Notes: generated from the sequence alone by a model not told the origin. Counted from the first letter of the stretch, positions 17,158 through 26,460 are shown. The stretch is 64,000 bases of DNA from Brevinema_A sp051649605 (GCA_051649605.1 JBOFHK010000007.1:62001-126000), one strand, 5' to 3'. A program made the numbers and translations.

Positions 17158-17736
17158 TTATTCAAAAAATTCTTGAACATAAAGATAAGGAAAAACTAAT
17201 ATCGCTATGACTTCTCGAAAAGATACAGATAGAAGTTTCTTTAGAGAAATCATCACACGGTCAGTAGCTATGTAACTGCCTTCTCCTCGACCGTAAAATA
17301 AAGCATACAAACGAATCCTTGGAAGATGATATGCTTGAGAAATAAAAATTGGGCTTGTATGTATTTGTCTGGCTCTTTTAAAAGCATTTTGTACAGTCGC
17401 TCTCGTATGCTCTCCATTAATATCGGTAATAATATAAGACTCAGGAATATTACGTTTTCGTAGATATTCTTCCATAACGTGAACTTCTTCTTTACGACCA
17501 CTCACCATAATATAAAAATCCTGATGCCACAGTTCAAGGCTTTTATCCAAGCGTTTTTCTAGTGCTAATACAGGAATTCCTTCTTGAGAGTATCCCGCAC
17601 CAAAAACCACCAATAACCGAGCTGTTTGGTCTACATGAGCTTTCGGCTGCCATAAGGCTATCCCTAATACCAACAAAGACATTAAACCAAGGGCACTTAT
17701 CATCATAATAATAAAATATTTCTTAAACGTCATCAA
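17158..17736 (-). CDS. DUF218/SanA-YdcF family membrane protein
   Basis: 192 residues with one N-terminal membrane helix (about residues 8-29) and a DUF218 domain. The family features visible are LLVVFGAGYSQEGIPVLALEKRLDKSLEL in shortened form, IMVSGRKEEVHVMEEYLRKR, and SQAYHLPRIRLYALFYG. Members such as SanA are tied to envelope barrier function in E. coli; the biochemical activity is not well settled. It is probably single-gene, with a hairpin terminator downstream and divergent from carD. Confidence 0.75.
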   Translation of the reverse strand: MMTFKKYFIIMMISALGLMSLLVLGIALWQPKAHVDQTARLLVVFGAGYSQEGIPVLALEKRLDKSLELWHQDFYIMVSGRKEEVHVMEEYLRKRNIPESYIITDINGEHTRATVQNAFKRARQIHTSPIFISQAYHLPRIRLYALFYGRGEGSYIATDRVMISLKKLLSVSFREVIAILVFPYLYVQEFFE

Positions 17737-18127
17737 CCCATCACTTAAAATACTATTATAGTGTTTAACATAACAAACAATAACAAAAGCTCGGTATTAA
17801 GTAAAAATAGCACCTACTTACTTTAATATATTGCAATCCAGTTTTTTATTATTCTCAAAAATCTCAAAAAATTTTATAAATTATAACACAGAGATCCAAT
17901 TTTTACAAGTATAGCTCTATATGACAAACAACCTCGAATTGAATTCACTAAATATGAAGATATTTTTTTCCACTCTACATAATTTTCTATTTGTGCCGAT
18001 AAATACTTATATGTGAAAACATATATTGAGAAATATCATTAAGAAGATTGTTTGTCCACAAGGATGTAGGGCAAACAATAAAATCCCTTATTAATGATAT
18101 CAAAGAATTTATATAGTGAGGATATTA
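17737..18127. other. Divergent intergenic region with structured carD leader
   Basis: About 390 bp of AT-rich DNA between divergent genes. The left 270 bp shows no convincing gene. A minus-strand TATAAT sits at 17757-17762, reading towards the DUF218 gene, but lacks a good -35 box. The right 120 bp carries the nested inverted repeats described separately and the carD ribosome site at 18116-18122. Confidence 0.5.
18008..18100 (+). ncRNA. Candidate structured 5' leader RNA of carD
   Basis: Three inverted repeats follow one another. Stem 1 is TATATGT/ACATATA closed by a GAAA tetraloop (18008-18025). Stem 2 is an outer helix ATATCATTAA/TTAATGATAT (18033-18042 with 18091-18100). It encloses stem 3, ATTGTTTGTCC/GGGCAAACAAT (18047-18057 with 18069-18079), with one G-U pair and the loop ACAAGGATGTA. 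No U-run follows, so it resembles a cis-acting leader or a small RNA more than a terminator. It matches no RNA family I can name. Confidence 0.5.
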
Positions 18128-18628
18128 ATGTTTGAAAAAGGTTTGTCTGTCTTTTACCCATTTCATGGGGCAGGACAAATCGTTGATATTGAGGAAAAGG
18201 AAGTCCTTGGTGAAAAAAGAGAGTATCTCATTATCGAATTCCCTTTAACAAACACAAAGGTTATGCTTCCCATAAATAGTCTTGAATCAACAGGATTACG
18301 TCCCCTAGCAACGGAAAAGATGATAAAGCAAAGTTTTGATATTCTAGCATCTAACGGTGATGTCAATACATTTGATTGGAAACAACGTTATAAATTACAT
18401 ACCGAAATGATAAAATCGGGAAAGATTTTAGATATTGCAGAAGTTATTCGTAATCTTCATCGAAGAAATATTGTCAAAGAACTATCTTCTACAGAAAAAA
18501 AATTATTTAACGACGCTTTGGATATGATCTCTGGAGAAATTTCTGTCGTCTTAGTAAAAGACACCGAAGAAATTCGTAACGAAATCGAATCTATTTTATA
18601 TACCCACGCTCCAAAAATTGAAGACTAG
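18128..18628 (+). CDS. carD: CarD-like transcription regulator
   Basis: 166 residues. The N-terminal RNA-polymerase-interacting domain (the TRCF-type RID fold) is recognisable from GLSVFYPFHGAGQIVDIEEKE onward, followed by the helical C-terminal domain that contacts promoter DNA. CarD/CdnL proteins stabilise open complexes at rRNA and housekeeping promoters; spirochaetes including Borrelia carry one. ATG 18128 is preferred to GTG 18116 because AGTGAGG then sits at proper distance. Its leader is unusually structured, which suggests post-transcriptional control. A strong terminator follows. Confidence 0.85.
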   Translation: MFEKGLSVFYPFHGAGQIVDIEEKEVLGEKREYLIIEFPLTNTKVMLPINSLESTGLRPLATEKMIKQSFDILASNGDVNTFDWKQRYKLHTEMIKSGKILDIAEVIRNLHRRNIVKELSSTEKKLFNDALDMISGEISVVLVKDTEEIRNEIESILYTHAPKIED

Positions 18629-18632
18629 TCCC

Positions 18633-18670
18633 TCAACAAAACTCCTTTAATAATAGAGGAGTTTTGTTGA
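18633..18670 (+). terminator. Intrinsic terminator after carD
   Basis: TCAACAAAACTCCT pairs perfectly with AGGAGTTTTGTTGA across a 10-nt loop, 4 bp beyond the carD stop codon. Confidence 0.85.
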
Positions 18671-18745
18671 TTTATAAATAACTCTTGATTTTTTGTCCAT
18701 TGTGTGGTATAATAGGGGATAATTTAGCATAATTGGAGTATATTA

Positions 18746-19498
18746 ATGGCATCTCTGAAAAGATTGAAAAAACAAGAATTATTAGAACTAATGGTACAAT
18801 ATAAACTTCCTACTTCTCCCAAAATGACTAAAGAACAGCTAGTTAGTGTTTTGGAAACATACAGCATACTACAAACTTCCAAACAACAATCTCTCTCCTC
18901 AAAAACATCGCCTTCCAAAACCGATACAAGCTCAGCTATCTCTAAAGCCAAAAGCAATCCATCTCCACAAAAATCTAAAGTTCCTAAAAAATCCCCTATT
19001 TTAAAAGAATCAAGTTCTAGATTAAAAGTAATCAATAGTAGCCAACCACTCCCTCCTATTTCCAAGGCTAAAAAAACTCCCCCTACAAAAACAATGACTC
19101 CAACTTTTGATAACAATATTACCGTATTAGTTCAATCATATGACAAAGCTTTAGTGATTTGGAATGCCAATCCTTTAGAGGATCAGCATATTAAAGCTTG
19201 GAAATTACAAAATAATGGCGGTTTAGATATTTTAGTTCCAAATTATACCCGATCAATATTTATTGAACTCTCTATGCTTGATACCTTAGAGTTTTCGTTA
19301 TACAGAATCAATCTCGATGAATCTGTTGTATTGTTTCAAACATACCAAGATAAAAATCCTATTAGTGCTAATAACACTTTCCATCAACAGTTACCCAACT
19401 ATCCAAATATCTCTAAAAAAGAATTACAAAAAATTGTTGATAAGCACTTAAATGAGTACAAACAGCATTTTAGCTCTCATCAGCATTTTTCTTCCTAA
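18746..19498 (+). CDS. DUF4912 domain protein with SAP/Rho-N-like N-terminus
   Basis: 250 residues in three parts. Residues 1-40 (RLKKQELLELMVQYKLP and KEQLVSVLE) resemble the small SAP/Rho-N helix-loop-helix fold that binds nucleic acid. Residues 45-125 are a basic Ser/Lys/Pro-rich linker. From about 126 there is a domain resembling DUF4912 (ITVLVQSYDKALVIWN and similar), which is common in spirochaetes and firmicutes and has no known activity. It ends 5 bp before ybeY and probably shares its transcript. The domain call is by eye. Confidence 0.65.
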   Translation: MASLKRLKKQELLELMVQYKLPTSPKMTKEQLVSVLETYSILQTSKQQSLSSKTSPSKTDTSSAISKAKSNPSPQKSKVPKKSPILKESSSRLKVINSSQPLPPISKAKKTPPTKTMTPTFDNNITVLVQSYDKALVIWNANPLEDQHIKAWKLQNNGGLDILVPNYTRSIFIELSMLDTLEFSLYRINLDESVVLFQTYQDKNPISANNTFHQQLPNYPNISKKELQKIVDKHLNEYKQHFSSHQHFSS

Positions 19499-19503
19499 TT
19501 AAT

Positions 19504-19983
19504 ATGATCGAAATTACCATAGACCCCTCTTCAAAAAACATCTACCCTTTAACTCAAGAATATATTAATTTTTTAATACAATATTGTCAAGAAATACTCA
19601 AAGAGCTTCACCAAGAACAACGAGATTGTTCTATTTTGATTTGCGACAATAATTTTATCACTCATCTCAACAAAGTATATCGTAATAAAGAGTCCGCAAC
19701 CGATGTTCTGTCATTTGTTTATGATGATAGTGAGTTTATATTTCCCAATTCTCCTTTAGGAGATATTATTATTTCTTCCGAAAAAGCTCTTAGCCAAGCC
19801 GAGGAATTTCAAGTTAGCTACGAAGAAGAGTTTTCTCGATTAACAATCCATGGAATGTTACATCTTTTAGGCTACGACCATGAATTAGGAGAACAAGAAC
19901 ACCAAAAAATGTTTGCATTACAGGATCATTATATGAATACTTTTATGCAAAAATATCAAGGATCTGAAAGTGCATTGATCTAA
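19504..19983 (+). CDS. ybeY: Endoribonuclease YbeY (rRNA maturation factor)
   Basis: 159-residue zinc-dependent endoribonuclease needed for 16S rRNA 3'-end maturation and ribosome quality control. The metal-binding motif HGMLHLLGYDH supplies H116, H120 and H126, and the DVLSFVYDD segment is characteristic. The start at 19504 follows the previous stop codon by 5 bp. A shared terminator lies downstream. Confidence 0.95.
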   Translation: MIEITIDPSSKNIYPLTQEYINFLIQYCQEILKELHQEQRDCSILICDNNFITHLNKVYRNKESATDVLSFVYDDSEFIFPNSPLGDIIISSEKALSQAEEFQVSYEEEFSRLTIHGMLHLLGYDHELGEQEHQKMFALQDHYMNTFMQKYQGSESALI

Positions 19984-20001
19984 TTTTATATAACAAGTTA
20001 T

Positions 20002-20038
20002 AACAAAAAAAGCCCTCAAATTGAGGACTTTTTTTGTT
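20002..20038. terminator. Bidirectional terminator between ybeY and groES
   Basis: An 18-bp near-perfect palindrome, AACAAAAAAAG-CCCTCAA facing TTGAGGA-CTTTTTTTGTT, with A and T runs on both sides. It serves the two convergent genes; its right end overlaps the groES stop codon. Confidence 0.85.
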
Positions 20039-20297
20039 ATTCAACAACTGCTAATACATTTTCCATATCGAGAAGGAGCATTTCTTTTCCGTCAATTTCG
20101 ATTTGTGTTCCTGCATATTTATCAAATACGATAACTTGTCCAACGGAAACAGTAATTTCTTTATCGCCTACAGCCAACACATGACCTGTATTCGTTTTTT
20201 CCTGAGCTGCAGTAGGAATATACAGCCCACTGGCAGTTTTTTCTTCACCAGCTCTTACTTCAATAAGAATACGGCTTCCAATAGGTTTTATAGCCAT
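20037..20297 (-). CDS. groES: Co-chaperonin GroES
   Basis: 86 residues from MAIKPIGSRILIE. The mobile-loop region around AGEEKTASGLYIP and the GKEMLLLDMENVLAVVE ending are typical of the heptameric lid of the GroEL chamber. The chosen start has an AGGAGG ribosome site; the longer reading frame upstream lacks one. groEL is not adjacent. Separation of groES from groEL is also known in Borrelia, consistent with a spirochaete. Confidence 0.95.
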   Translation of the reverse strand: MAIKPIGSRILIEVRAGEEKTASGLYIPTAAQEKTNTGHVLAVGDKEITVSVGQVIVFDKYAGTQIEIDGKEMLLLDMENVLAVVE

Positions 20298-20339
20298 CCT
20301 ATACCTCCTAAGTATATCATTTTTTATGTTCTCTAATTT

Positions 20340-20368
20340 AATATATAGCAATTTTCATGCCAAGTCAA
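20340..20368 (-). promoter_or_regulatory. Candidate groES promoter
   Basis: On the minus strand TTGACT (20368-20363) and TATATT (20345-20340) are 17 bp apart, 43 bp before the groES start. The -35 box directly abuts the stop codon of the acyltransferase gene upstream. No CIRCE-like repeat is visible. Confidence 0.6.
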
Positions 20369-21322
20369 TCAAAAACGGGTGCTATCTGGATTTTTATTCC
20401 ATTCTCTAAGGGAATCTCTTGTCAAACCCCAGCGATCTGAAGCTAAGGTATACCAATTAAAAGGAGAGGTAACAATAATTTTTTCATATTGAGCGTAAAC
20501 AGCTTTTATAAGTTCTTCCGTATTATAAACATGATTAGCTAATACTTTAGTATCGAAATCAATCGTATACATTCCATTTCCTATAAAAGAGGTATAACCG
20601 TAGAATAATTGAGAATTCATCTTAATTGCCAAACTTGCCGTACCTTGTGGTACCGCTGCTTCTCTCCCAAAAAAAGGAATAAACAACGGATCAAACCAGT
20701 AAGTCTGATCCGCTACTAAAGCAACACCACCGCCAGCTTTCATATGCTGTAAAAGTGGTTTCATTTTGGAGATTTCGTTATAGATTGTTCTCATCCCTAA
20801 ACGTCGTCGTAAATCCTGTAAATGAGCATCAATCCAAGGATTGAATTGACGTTCCACCAAACATACTAAAGAATATCCCAAATGAGCCATAAAAGAGCCT
20901 AAAAGCTCCCAATTCCCAAAATGCAGGGTAAAACCTACAAAATTTTGATTTTGATTATGATGATAAATCACTGATAATTGGTCATGCTGTTGAATCCGAA
21001 TATAAGATAACATTTCTTGGAAATCCATTCTAGCAAAAGCAATCATTTCTAAAATAATACGTAATTCGTAACCTGCCATGATATAATAGAGATCCTGTAC
21101 CTCAGCTTCAGAAAGAGCCAGATTCATAATAGAAATATTTTTATCGATAATCTCTTTTTTTTGAGGATTTAATTTAATAAGAATTTTTCCAATTATTTTT
21201 GAAAAAGAGTAAATTTTTCGATAAGGTATTAATAGTGATAAAATATAGATGAGAGGCAATAAAAAAATTGCCTCTATAAACATAAGTATCTTTCGACTAA
21301 TAGAAAAATCTCTTTTCGCCAT
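20369..21322 (-). CDS. LpxL/HtrB-type lipid acyltransferase
   Basis: 317 residues with an N-terminal membrane segment (about residues 12-33). The acyltransferase motif HFGNWE supplies H134 and E139, followed by VERQFNPWIDAHLQDLRRRLG and the downstream VALVADQTYW region, as in Kdo2-lipid A lauroyl/myristoyl acyltransferases. Its presence suggests a lipid A-like or glycolipid acylation step at the inner membrane. It is the last gene of an operon with two TPR-type genes. The exact acceptor lipid cannot be read from sequence. Confidence 0.82.
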   Translation of the reverse strand: MAKRDFSISRKILMFIEAIFLLPLIYILSLLIPYRKIYSFSKIIGKILIKLNPQKKEIIDKNISIMNLALSEAEVQDLYYIMAGYELRIILEMIAFARMDFQEMLSYIRIQQHDQLSVIYHHNQNQNFVGFTLHFGNWELLGSFMAHLGYSLVCLVERQFNPWIDAHLQDLRRRLGMRTIYNEISKMKPLLQHMKAGGGVALVADQTYWFDPLFIPFFGREAAVPQGTASLAIKMNSQLFYGYTSFIGNGMYTIDFDTKVLANHVYNTEELIKAVYAQYEKIIVTSPFNWYTLASDRWGLTRDSLREWNKNPDSTRF

Positions 21323-21334
21323 GAATATAATTTC

Positions 21335-22012
21335 CTATGATGTTTTTTCGAATTCTTCTTTTTGAGATTTTTTATCTATTTTTTCGGCTTCTTTAAGTAG
21401 ACGCTTCTCTTCTTTTTCTCTTCGTTTACGCTCTTTTGCCATCTGACGCTGTGTTTTTTCAGCAACTCGTTCTTCTTTAGCAATCTGTTTATCAAGAAGG
21501 GACTGAGCTTTTTTATCTGCTAAAAAAACAAGATCTTCCTGCTTCATCACTACTTTATATTCTTTTCTGTTGCGAATCCGTGCCGACATCATTCGAGCAA
21601 GATTTTGAACCGTCGTTGGTGCTCCCCGAAGATTTAATATTTGATCAAAATAAGTCAGTGCGTGAGAATACTGTCGTTTATTAGCATAAATAAAGCCAGC
21701 TTCATACATTGCCCATGCAATAATTTTAGGATCTTTTATAAAAATCTCAGCTGCATTCGTATAAAAATATAGGGATTTTTTATAAAAATTAGCAGAATAT
21801 GCACTCGCCCCCATATCTAATACCCGTTCAGGAGGAAGTTTTTGTAATGCTTCCTTAGAAGGGACATAAAGCGAATAAGGATTATATGGCGGTACAATAT
21901 CATAAGTAGACGAGATACTTTCTTGTTTGGGGATAGAAGTTTTAGAGTCCTTAATCATCATCGTATAGCTCGGTACAACAGCTAGCATCCATAATAAGAA
22001 AAATTTTATCAT
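21335..22012 (-). CDS. Exported TPR-like protein with lysine-rich tail
   Basis: 225 residues: a signal peptide of about 17 residues, a central helical part with TPR-like repeats (about residues 60-140, for example AMYEAGFIYANKRQYSHALTY), and a very charged Lys/Glu coiled-coil tail from about residue 160. It overlaps the preceding TPR gene by 4 bp and ends 12 bp before the acyltransferase gene, so all three are one operon. A periplasmic scaffolding role is plausible but not shown. Confidence 0.7.
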   Translation of the reverse strand: MIKFFLLWMLAVVPSYTMMIKDSKTSIPKQESISSTYDIVPPYNPYSLYVPSKEALQKLPPERVLDMGASAYSANFYKKSLYFYTNAAEIFIKDPKIIAWAMYEAGFIYANKRQYSHALTYFDQILNLRGAPTTVQNLARMMSARIRNRKEYKVVMKQEDLVFLADKKAQSLLDKQIAKEERVAEKTQRQMAKERKRREKEEKRLLKEAEKIDKKSQKEEFEKTS

Positions 22013-22698
22013 TTACCCTCCATCAAAGCTAACAATCCTTTATATCGTTCCATAATAATTTCATTAGCAGGTGATAATTCCATAGCTTTTTCCAATTCGC
22101 TTCGTGCTTCTTGATAGAGTCGCCTACTCATAAGAGCTTTCCCCAAACTATCTCGATAAGCAGGATTCTCAGAATCTAATTCTACCGCTTTACGGCATAA
22201 AGAAATTCCTTTTTCAATATCTTTTTTACTTTCTACAAGAATATAGCCAAGATTATTAATCGCTCCAGCATAATTAGGATCTATTTCTAATGCTTTATTT
22301 AAGGCATCAATCGCTTGATTAATCATATTCCTTTCGTAAAATACAGCCCCCAACGCAGAATAAGCTCCTGCTTCTGGTACACCCGTCTGTAGTGCTTCTC
22401 TAAAGGCTCTTTCAGCTTTACTATAGGCTTTTACATCAGCATAAGCTTTTCCAAGAAATACCAGACAGCGAAGTCGCTGTCCAGGGTCTAATTTGGCACT
22501 CTTTGCTTGTTCTAAATAACGAATTCCATTGTGATAATTTTTGGTACGAACCATTAATAAACCTAAATAAAAAGCGTATAACGGTTCGGCAGGATTTGAT
22601 TCATAAAACTGTGTGAGCTTTTTTACCGCATATGTATAATCTCCTGATGCAGCACTTTCCGCTAAAATATCTTCCAGTTGATTCATTTTAAGATCCAT
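22009..22698 (-). CDS. TPR repeat protein
   Basis: 229 residues made mostly of tetratricopeptide repeats; clear units include AYSALGAVFYERNMINQAID and the DPNYAGAINNLGYILVESKK region. No signal peptide, so cytoplasmic. I chose ATG 22698, preceded by GAGGAAA, over an in-frame TTG at 22713. It is the first gene of the operon with the exported TPR protein and the acyltransferase. TPR arrays mediate protein contacts; the partner is unknown. Confidence 0.8.
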   Translation of the reverse strand: MDLKMNQLEDILAESAASGDYTYAVKKLTQFYESNPAEPLYAFYLGLLMVRTKNYHNGIRYLEQAKSAKLDPGQRLRCLVFLGKAYADVKAYSKAERAFREALQTGVPEAGAYSALGAVFYERNMINQAIDALNKALEIDPNYAGAINNLGYILVESKKDIEKGISLCRKAVELDSENPAYRDSLGKALMSRRLYQEARSELEKAMELSPANEIIMERYKGLLALMEGK

Positions 22699-22822
22699 TC
22701 TTGATTTCCTCAAACAACACCAAATTTTCTTTAGTTTTTATTGTTAATCATAACAAATTTTATTAGAGAAATCAAATTATTACCCTATTAATTATTAGAG
22801 TGTTAATATTCCATAAATGATT

Positions 22823-22858
22823 ATAAAAAAGTCCTCAAAAATTTGAGGACTTTTTTAT
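22823..22858 (-). terminator. Intrinsic terminator after the 359-residue TPR gene
   Basis: ATAAAAAAGTCCTCAAA pairs perfectly with TTTGAGGACTTTTTTAT with only two loop bases, so the terminal pairs open in RNA. It lies 5 bp beyond the stop codon on the minus strand. Confidence 0.85.
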
Positions 22859-22863
22859 ATTTT

Positions 22864-23943
22864 TTATAATAAGTTTGCATTCGATAAACTATTAGAGAGC
22901 TCAACATTACTGGAGACATCATGATATCGAGATAATAACGAAACCGTCTCACTAGATTTCCCTACCAAAGCAAGTAACTCAATAGAGATAATACAAATTT
23001 GTATATCTGTATTAAACTGAGTAAGTAATTCTAAGATCATCTCATAAGCTCGATCTAAATTATCTTTTTTAATCATGAGCCGAATTTGTCCCACATAAGC
23101 ATACTTATCTTGGAATCGATCCCAAACAATTTTATATTGCTCTTCTGCTTCTTCTAGCATATTTTCTGCTAAATACGCATCTGCAATACGAACAATAATT
23201 TTGGGATTATTAGGGTCTCTTTCCAGTAGTTCTTGCCAAAAGGGAATAGATTTTTTATATTCTTTTAACCCTCTAAAAGTATCTGCGATTCCATATAATA
23301 CAAAATTATTATGAGGAGCAATTTTATATACTTTTTGATAATATTCCATAGCTTTTTCAAAATCACGACGAAAACGATAGATATTTCCCACGATTGTTAA
23401 AATATTAACGAATTTAGGATACAAATCTAATAACTGCTCCCAATAGATCAATGCTTGATTATAATTTTTATATTTATAGTACAAATCACCCAAACCCATT
23501 AATGCAAATTTATTAGTGGATTGGTATTTAAGTGTTAAAAGATAGTATTGCTCCGCTTTGACAAGATTCCCCAAGCTTCGGTAAGCATCTGCAATACGAG
23601 CTAAGGCTAAAAAATCTTTATTATCAATTTCGATATATTTAAGCCACCAAAGTAATTCTTGTTGCCTATCTTTAATCCCACGATAAGAATTAGCCAACCC
23701 TTTTAAAGCAAGTTTATTTTTGGGATTGTATTCTAATGCTTGGTGAAAATATTTAATCGCCTTGCTAAATTGTAATTCAGCTCGGTGAATATTTCCAATA
23801 CCAGCGTACACCTTAGCAGAGCTATAATTGTCTAAAAGAGATTTATTACTCTCTAATTCCAAATATAAACTTAGCGATTCATCATATTTTTTTTGTAATG
23901 ATAACACTTTTGCCTGTTCTATCTTCACTTGCATATCTGACAT
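22864..23943 (-). CDS. TPR repeat protein, about eight repeats
   Basis: 359 residues consisting nearly entirely of tetratricopeptide repeats with a regular 34-residue period, for example AKVYAGIGNIHRAELQFSKA and LALMGLGDLYYKYKNYNQAL in adjacent units. No signal peptide or catalytic motif. It is alone on its transcript: GH57 lies upstream with a separate 147 bp gap, and a terminator follows. Similar cytoplasmic TPR proteins occur in Borrelia and Treponema; the function is unknown. Confidence 0.8.
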   Translation of the reverse strand: MSDMQVKIEQAKVLSLQKKYDESLSLYLELESNKSLLDNYSSAKVYAGIGNIHRAELQFSKAIKYFHQALEYNPKNKLALKGLANSYRGIKDRQQELLWWLKYIEIDNKDFLALARIADAYRSLGNLVKAEQYYLLTLKYQSTNKFALMGLGDLYYKYKNYNQALIYWEQLLDLYPKFVNILTIVGNIYRFRRDFEKAMEYYQKVYKIAPHNNFVLYGIADTFRGLKEYKKSIPFWQELLERDPNNPKIIVRIADAYLAENMLEEAEEQYKIVWDRFQDKYAYVGQIRLMIKKDNLDRAYEMILELLTQFNTDIQICIISIELLALVGKSSETVSLLSRYHDVSSNVELSNSLSNANLL

Positions 23944-24090
23944 TAATTAACCCCTTGAATATATTATTGATCACATTGTTATTTTGCTTGTATTCAAACT
24001 CAATTTATACTGCATACACATCTATTATAATCTATTTTTTCAAATATTGCAATAATTATTTTAAAAATTGTAACAATTAAAGCATTTTTT

Positions 24091-26460
24091 TCATTGTTTT
24101 ACCAAAAACCCCATATCTCTCATTAAAGTATGGTATTCTACTAAAAACGTAGGATCTTTAACAGAGCGTAATTCTGTTGTAGAAAAATGATAAATAAGAT
24201 TTCTCAAAATATCTAATCGTACAGGATCCATATAAATTTTTACACTCCAAAAGAGCATCCGAGCATAACGAAGCATTTCCGCACTATTCTGCTGTAAGGT
24301 TTTCTGAAGAAACTTATCCAAAACTCGGATTAAAGGCTCTAAATAAAATCCCATTTCTTCTTGAGAAACGATAACATTTTTTAGCAACTCTATTTCTTTA
24401 ATAAAAAACTCAATCTCTGAAAGGCTCGCCTGGTGCATAATATTATCTGCAAACTTATGGATTTGAGAAATAAAATGAAAATTTAAGATCTCTTTCTCAT
24501 AGGGGAGAAGGATATTTTCAACATCCCAAACGGCATTAAGAAAAAATACATTATCATCGACTTCGTAGCAAGAACTATTCCCATTAGTATCCAACTGAGT
24601 GTGCTGGGAAAGAAAGCGTATCCGTAAAAATAATGGGAGATTGGTTAGCTGAGATAATTTCCAAGTGTTATCTTTAAGATTCCACAAATGCGTATCTTCA
24701 TAATCAGTTATTGACGAGTTTATTTTTTTCCACAATAAAGTATAAATTGAAGAGCTTTTACTAATATCTAATACACATACTATTTTAAACTCTTCTCCTA
24801 CCGTATCCACCATATCAATAACAAAGCATCTTTTTTTCAAATCAACATATAAGATATTTATACTAAATTCATTGGTTTCTAAAAAGTTTGTATTTCCACC
24901 CTTACTAAGGGTAAGCCAACAGATATATTCAATAAGTGAAGTATTACTGATTTTATATTTAACAATACTATTGTTTAAGATATCCCCACCATTAAGATCT
25001 ATAAATATATTACTCCGTGCTTGAGATAAAGTATCAACAAATTGTTCTACAACAGAAATATCTAAAAATTCTTTAGAAAACTCATAAGCTCTAACCGCAT
25101 ACAACAAATCCTGAATCGTTTCTATTCCTGATAAATCTGAGAAAAACCACCCACAACTTGTATACATCAACATTGCATAACGAAGAGATTCCATAATTTG
25201 TAGAACGTTCTGCCGTTCTTCTAAAGAGAGTTCTTTTTTTTGATGCTTGAGAAAAAAATCTTGATAGTATTGAGCGTCTCTTTTTACCATTGGTAAAAAA
25301 TAATCATTTCGAGCATCCCAAAGATCCTTAAGCAAAGATTTTGTTACTGATTCAGCCACTTGGTAAAGATGATCTCTCAAGAGATCAAAAGCGTTTCTTA
25401 GCGGAGTACGCCATTGCTGATTCCATGAATCTTGTCCACCTGTATGACAACCACAATCACGAATCCAACGACTAACCCCATGGATACAACTCCAAGAGGA
25501 ACCTTCTCCCAGATCTCCAAGAAATAATTCACATTCTTCTGTCGGAGGGTAGAGCTCTAAAAAATGTCCATAATTAGTAAATTCAAAAGAGGTATTCTGT
25601 GTTACCGTAGCATTATAAATAAGTTTCGCTAACGCCATATTTCCAAATGATTTATGGTGTCCATAAACTTCTCCATCTGTAGCGGTATGTACCAAATTAA
25701 TATCTCTGGATTGTTTAAAAAATTCTTGTTTGATCATATCCGAAAATCGCTGAGCATCACCCAAAACATCTCCAAAACTAATTTCTGATGCTAAATGAGG
25801 ATTGTAAAAAAATACAGCTAAACGACCATTTTTAGTTTGAAGGTTGTAAGGTTTCGTAGTATCAACTTTTCCACCTTTTACATTAGTTTTATGCATATCT
25901 ACAATAATATTGCCCGCTTGAAACGGCGAAAGAATCACATATTTAATCCCACAATCAACAAGAATTGCTGCTGTTTCGTTATTGATAGCCGTTTCACCAA
26001 GCCAAATACCTTCAGAATTACGTCCAAAACGCATCTTAAAATCTTGTAATCCCCATATAATTTGTGTATACTGATCTTTTATCCCTGCTAAAGGCATAAT
26101 CATGTGGCTATATACTTGGGCAATAGCATTCCCATGACCACCGTTCCTTAGATAGGAAATTCGATCTCCTTCAATAATTTTTTGAACAGTATTTCTATCT
26201 CCCTCTTGTTTTTCCATCCACGACAAAAGAGTCGGTCCAATATTAAAAGAAAGATATTCAAAACAGTTGATAATTTTGATAATTTCATTATTTTCTAACA
26301 CAGGAGTACGAGTACAAGCAGCATAACATTCAGCATTGATTCTTGTGTTCCAATCGGTGTAAGGATAAGCAGATTCCTGCCTATCAATAAATCCTGTCCA
26401 AGGATTTTCTCGAGGGGGTTGATAAAAATGACCGTGTAAAATAAAATAATTACGAGACAT
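24091..26460 (-). CDS. Glycoside hydrolase family 57 protein (DUF3536-type)
   Basis: 789-residue cytoplasmic protein. The N-terminal half is a GH57 (beta/alpha)7 barrel: HGHFYQPPRENPW at residues 9-21, GIWLGETAINNET supplying the candidate nucleophile Glu, and DGEVYGHHKSFGN supplying the candidate acid/base Asp. The motifs match the larger GH57/DUF3536 group found in spirochaetes and cyanobacteria. GH57 enzymes act on alpha-glucans as amylases, branching enzymes or 4-alpha-glucanotransferases; which applies here is not certain. The C-terminal 400 residues are helical. The ribosome site GGAGGAAAA is strong. Confidence 0.82.
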   Translation of the reverse strand: MSRNYFILHGHFYQPPRENPWTGFIDRQESAYPYTDWNTRINAECYAACTRTPVLENNEIIKIINCFEYLSFNIGPTLLSWMEKQEGDRNTVQKIIEGDRISYLRNGGHGNAIAQVYSHMIMPLAGIKDQYTQIIWGLQDFKMRFGRNSEGIWLGETAINNETAAILVDCGIKYVILSPFQAGNIIVDMHKTNVKGGKVDTTKPYNLQTKNGRLAVFFYNPHLASEISFGDVLGDAQRFSDMIKQEFFKQSRDINLVHTATDGEVYGHHKSFGNMALAKLIYNATVTQNTSFEFTNYGHFLELYPPTEECELFLGDLGEGSSWSCIHGVSRWIRDCGCHTGGQDSWNQQWRTPLRNAFDLLRDHLYQVAESVTKSLLKDLWDARNDYFLPMVKRDAQYYQDFFLKHQKKELSLEERQNVLQIMESLRYAMLMYTSCGWFFSDLSGIETIQDLLYAVRAYEFSKEFLDISVVEQFVDTLSQARSNIFIDLNGGDILNNSIVKYKISNTSLIEYICWLTLSKGGNTNFLETNEFSINILYVDLKKRCFVIDMVDTVGEEFKIVCVLDISKSSSIYTLLWKKINSSITDYEDTHLWNLKDNTWKLSQLTNLPLFLRIRFLSQHTQLDTNGNSSCYEVDDNVFFLNAVWDVENILLPYEKEILNFHFISQIHKFADNIMHQASLSEIEFFIKEIELLKNVIVSQEEMGFYLEPLIRVLDKFLQKTLQQNSAEMLRYARMLFWSVKIYMDPVRLDILRNLIYHFSTTELRSVKDPTFLVEYHTLMRDMGFLVKQ

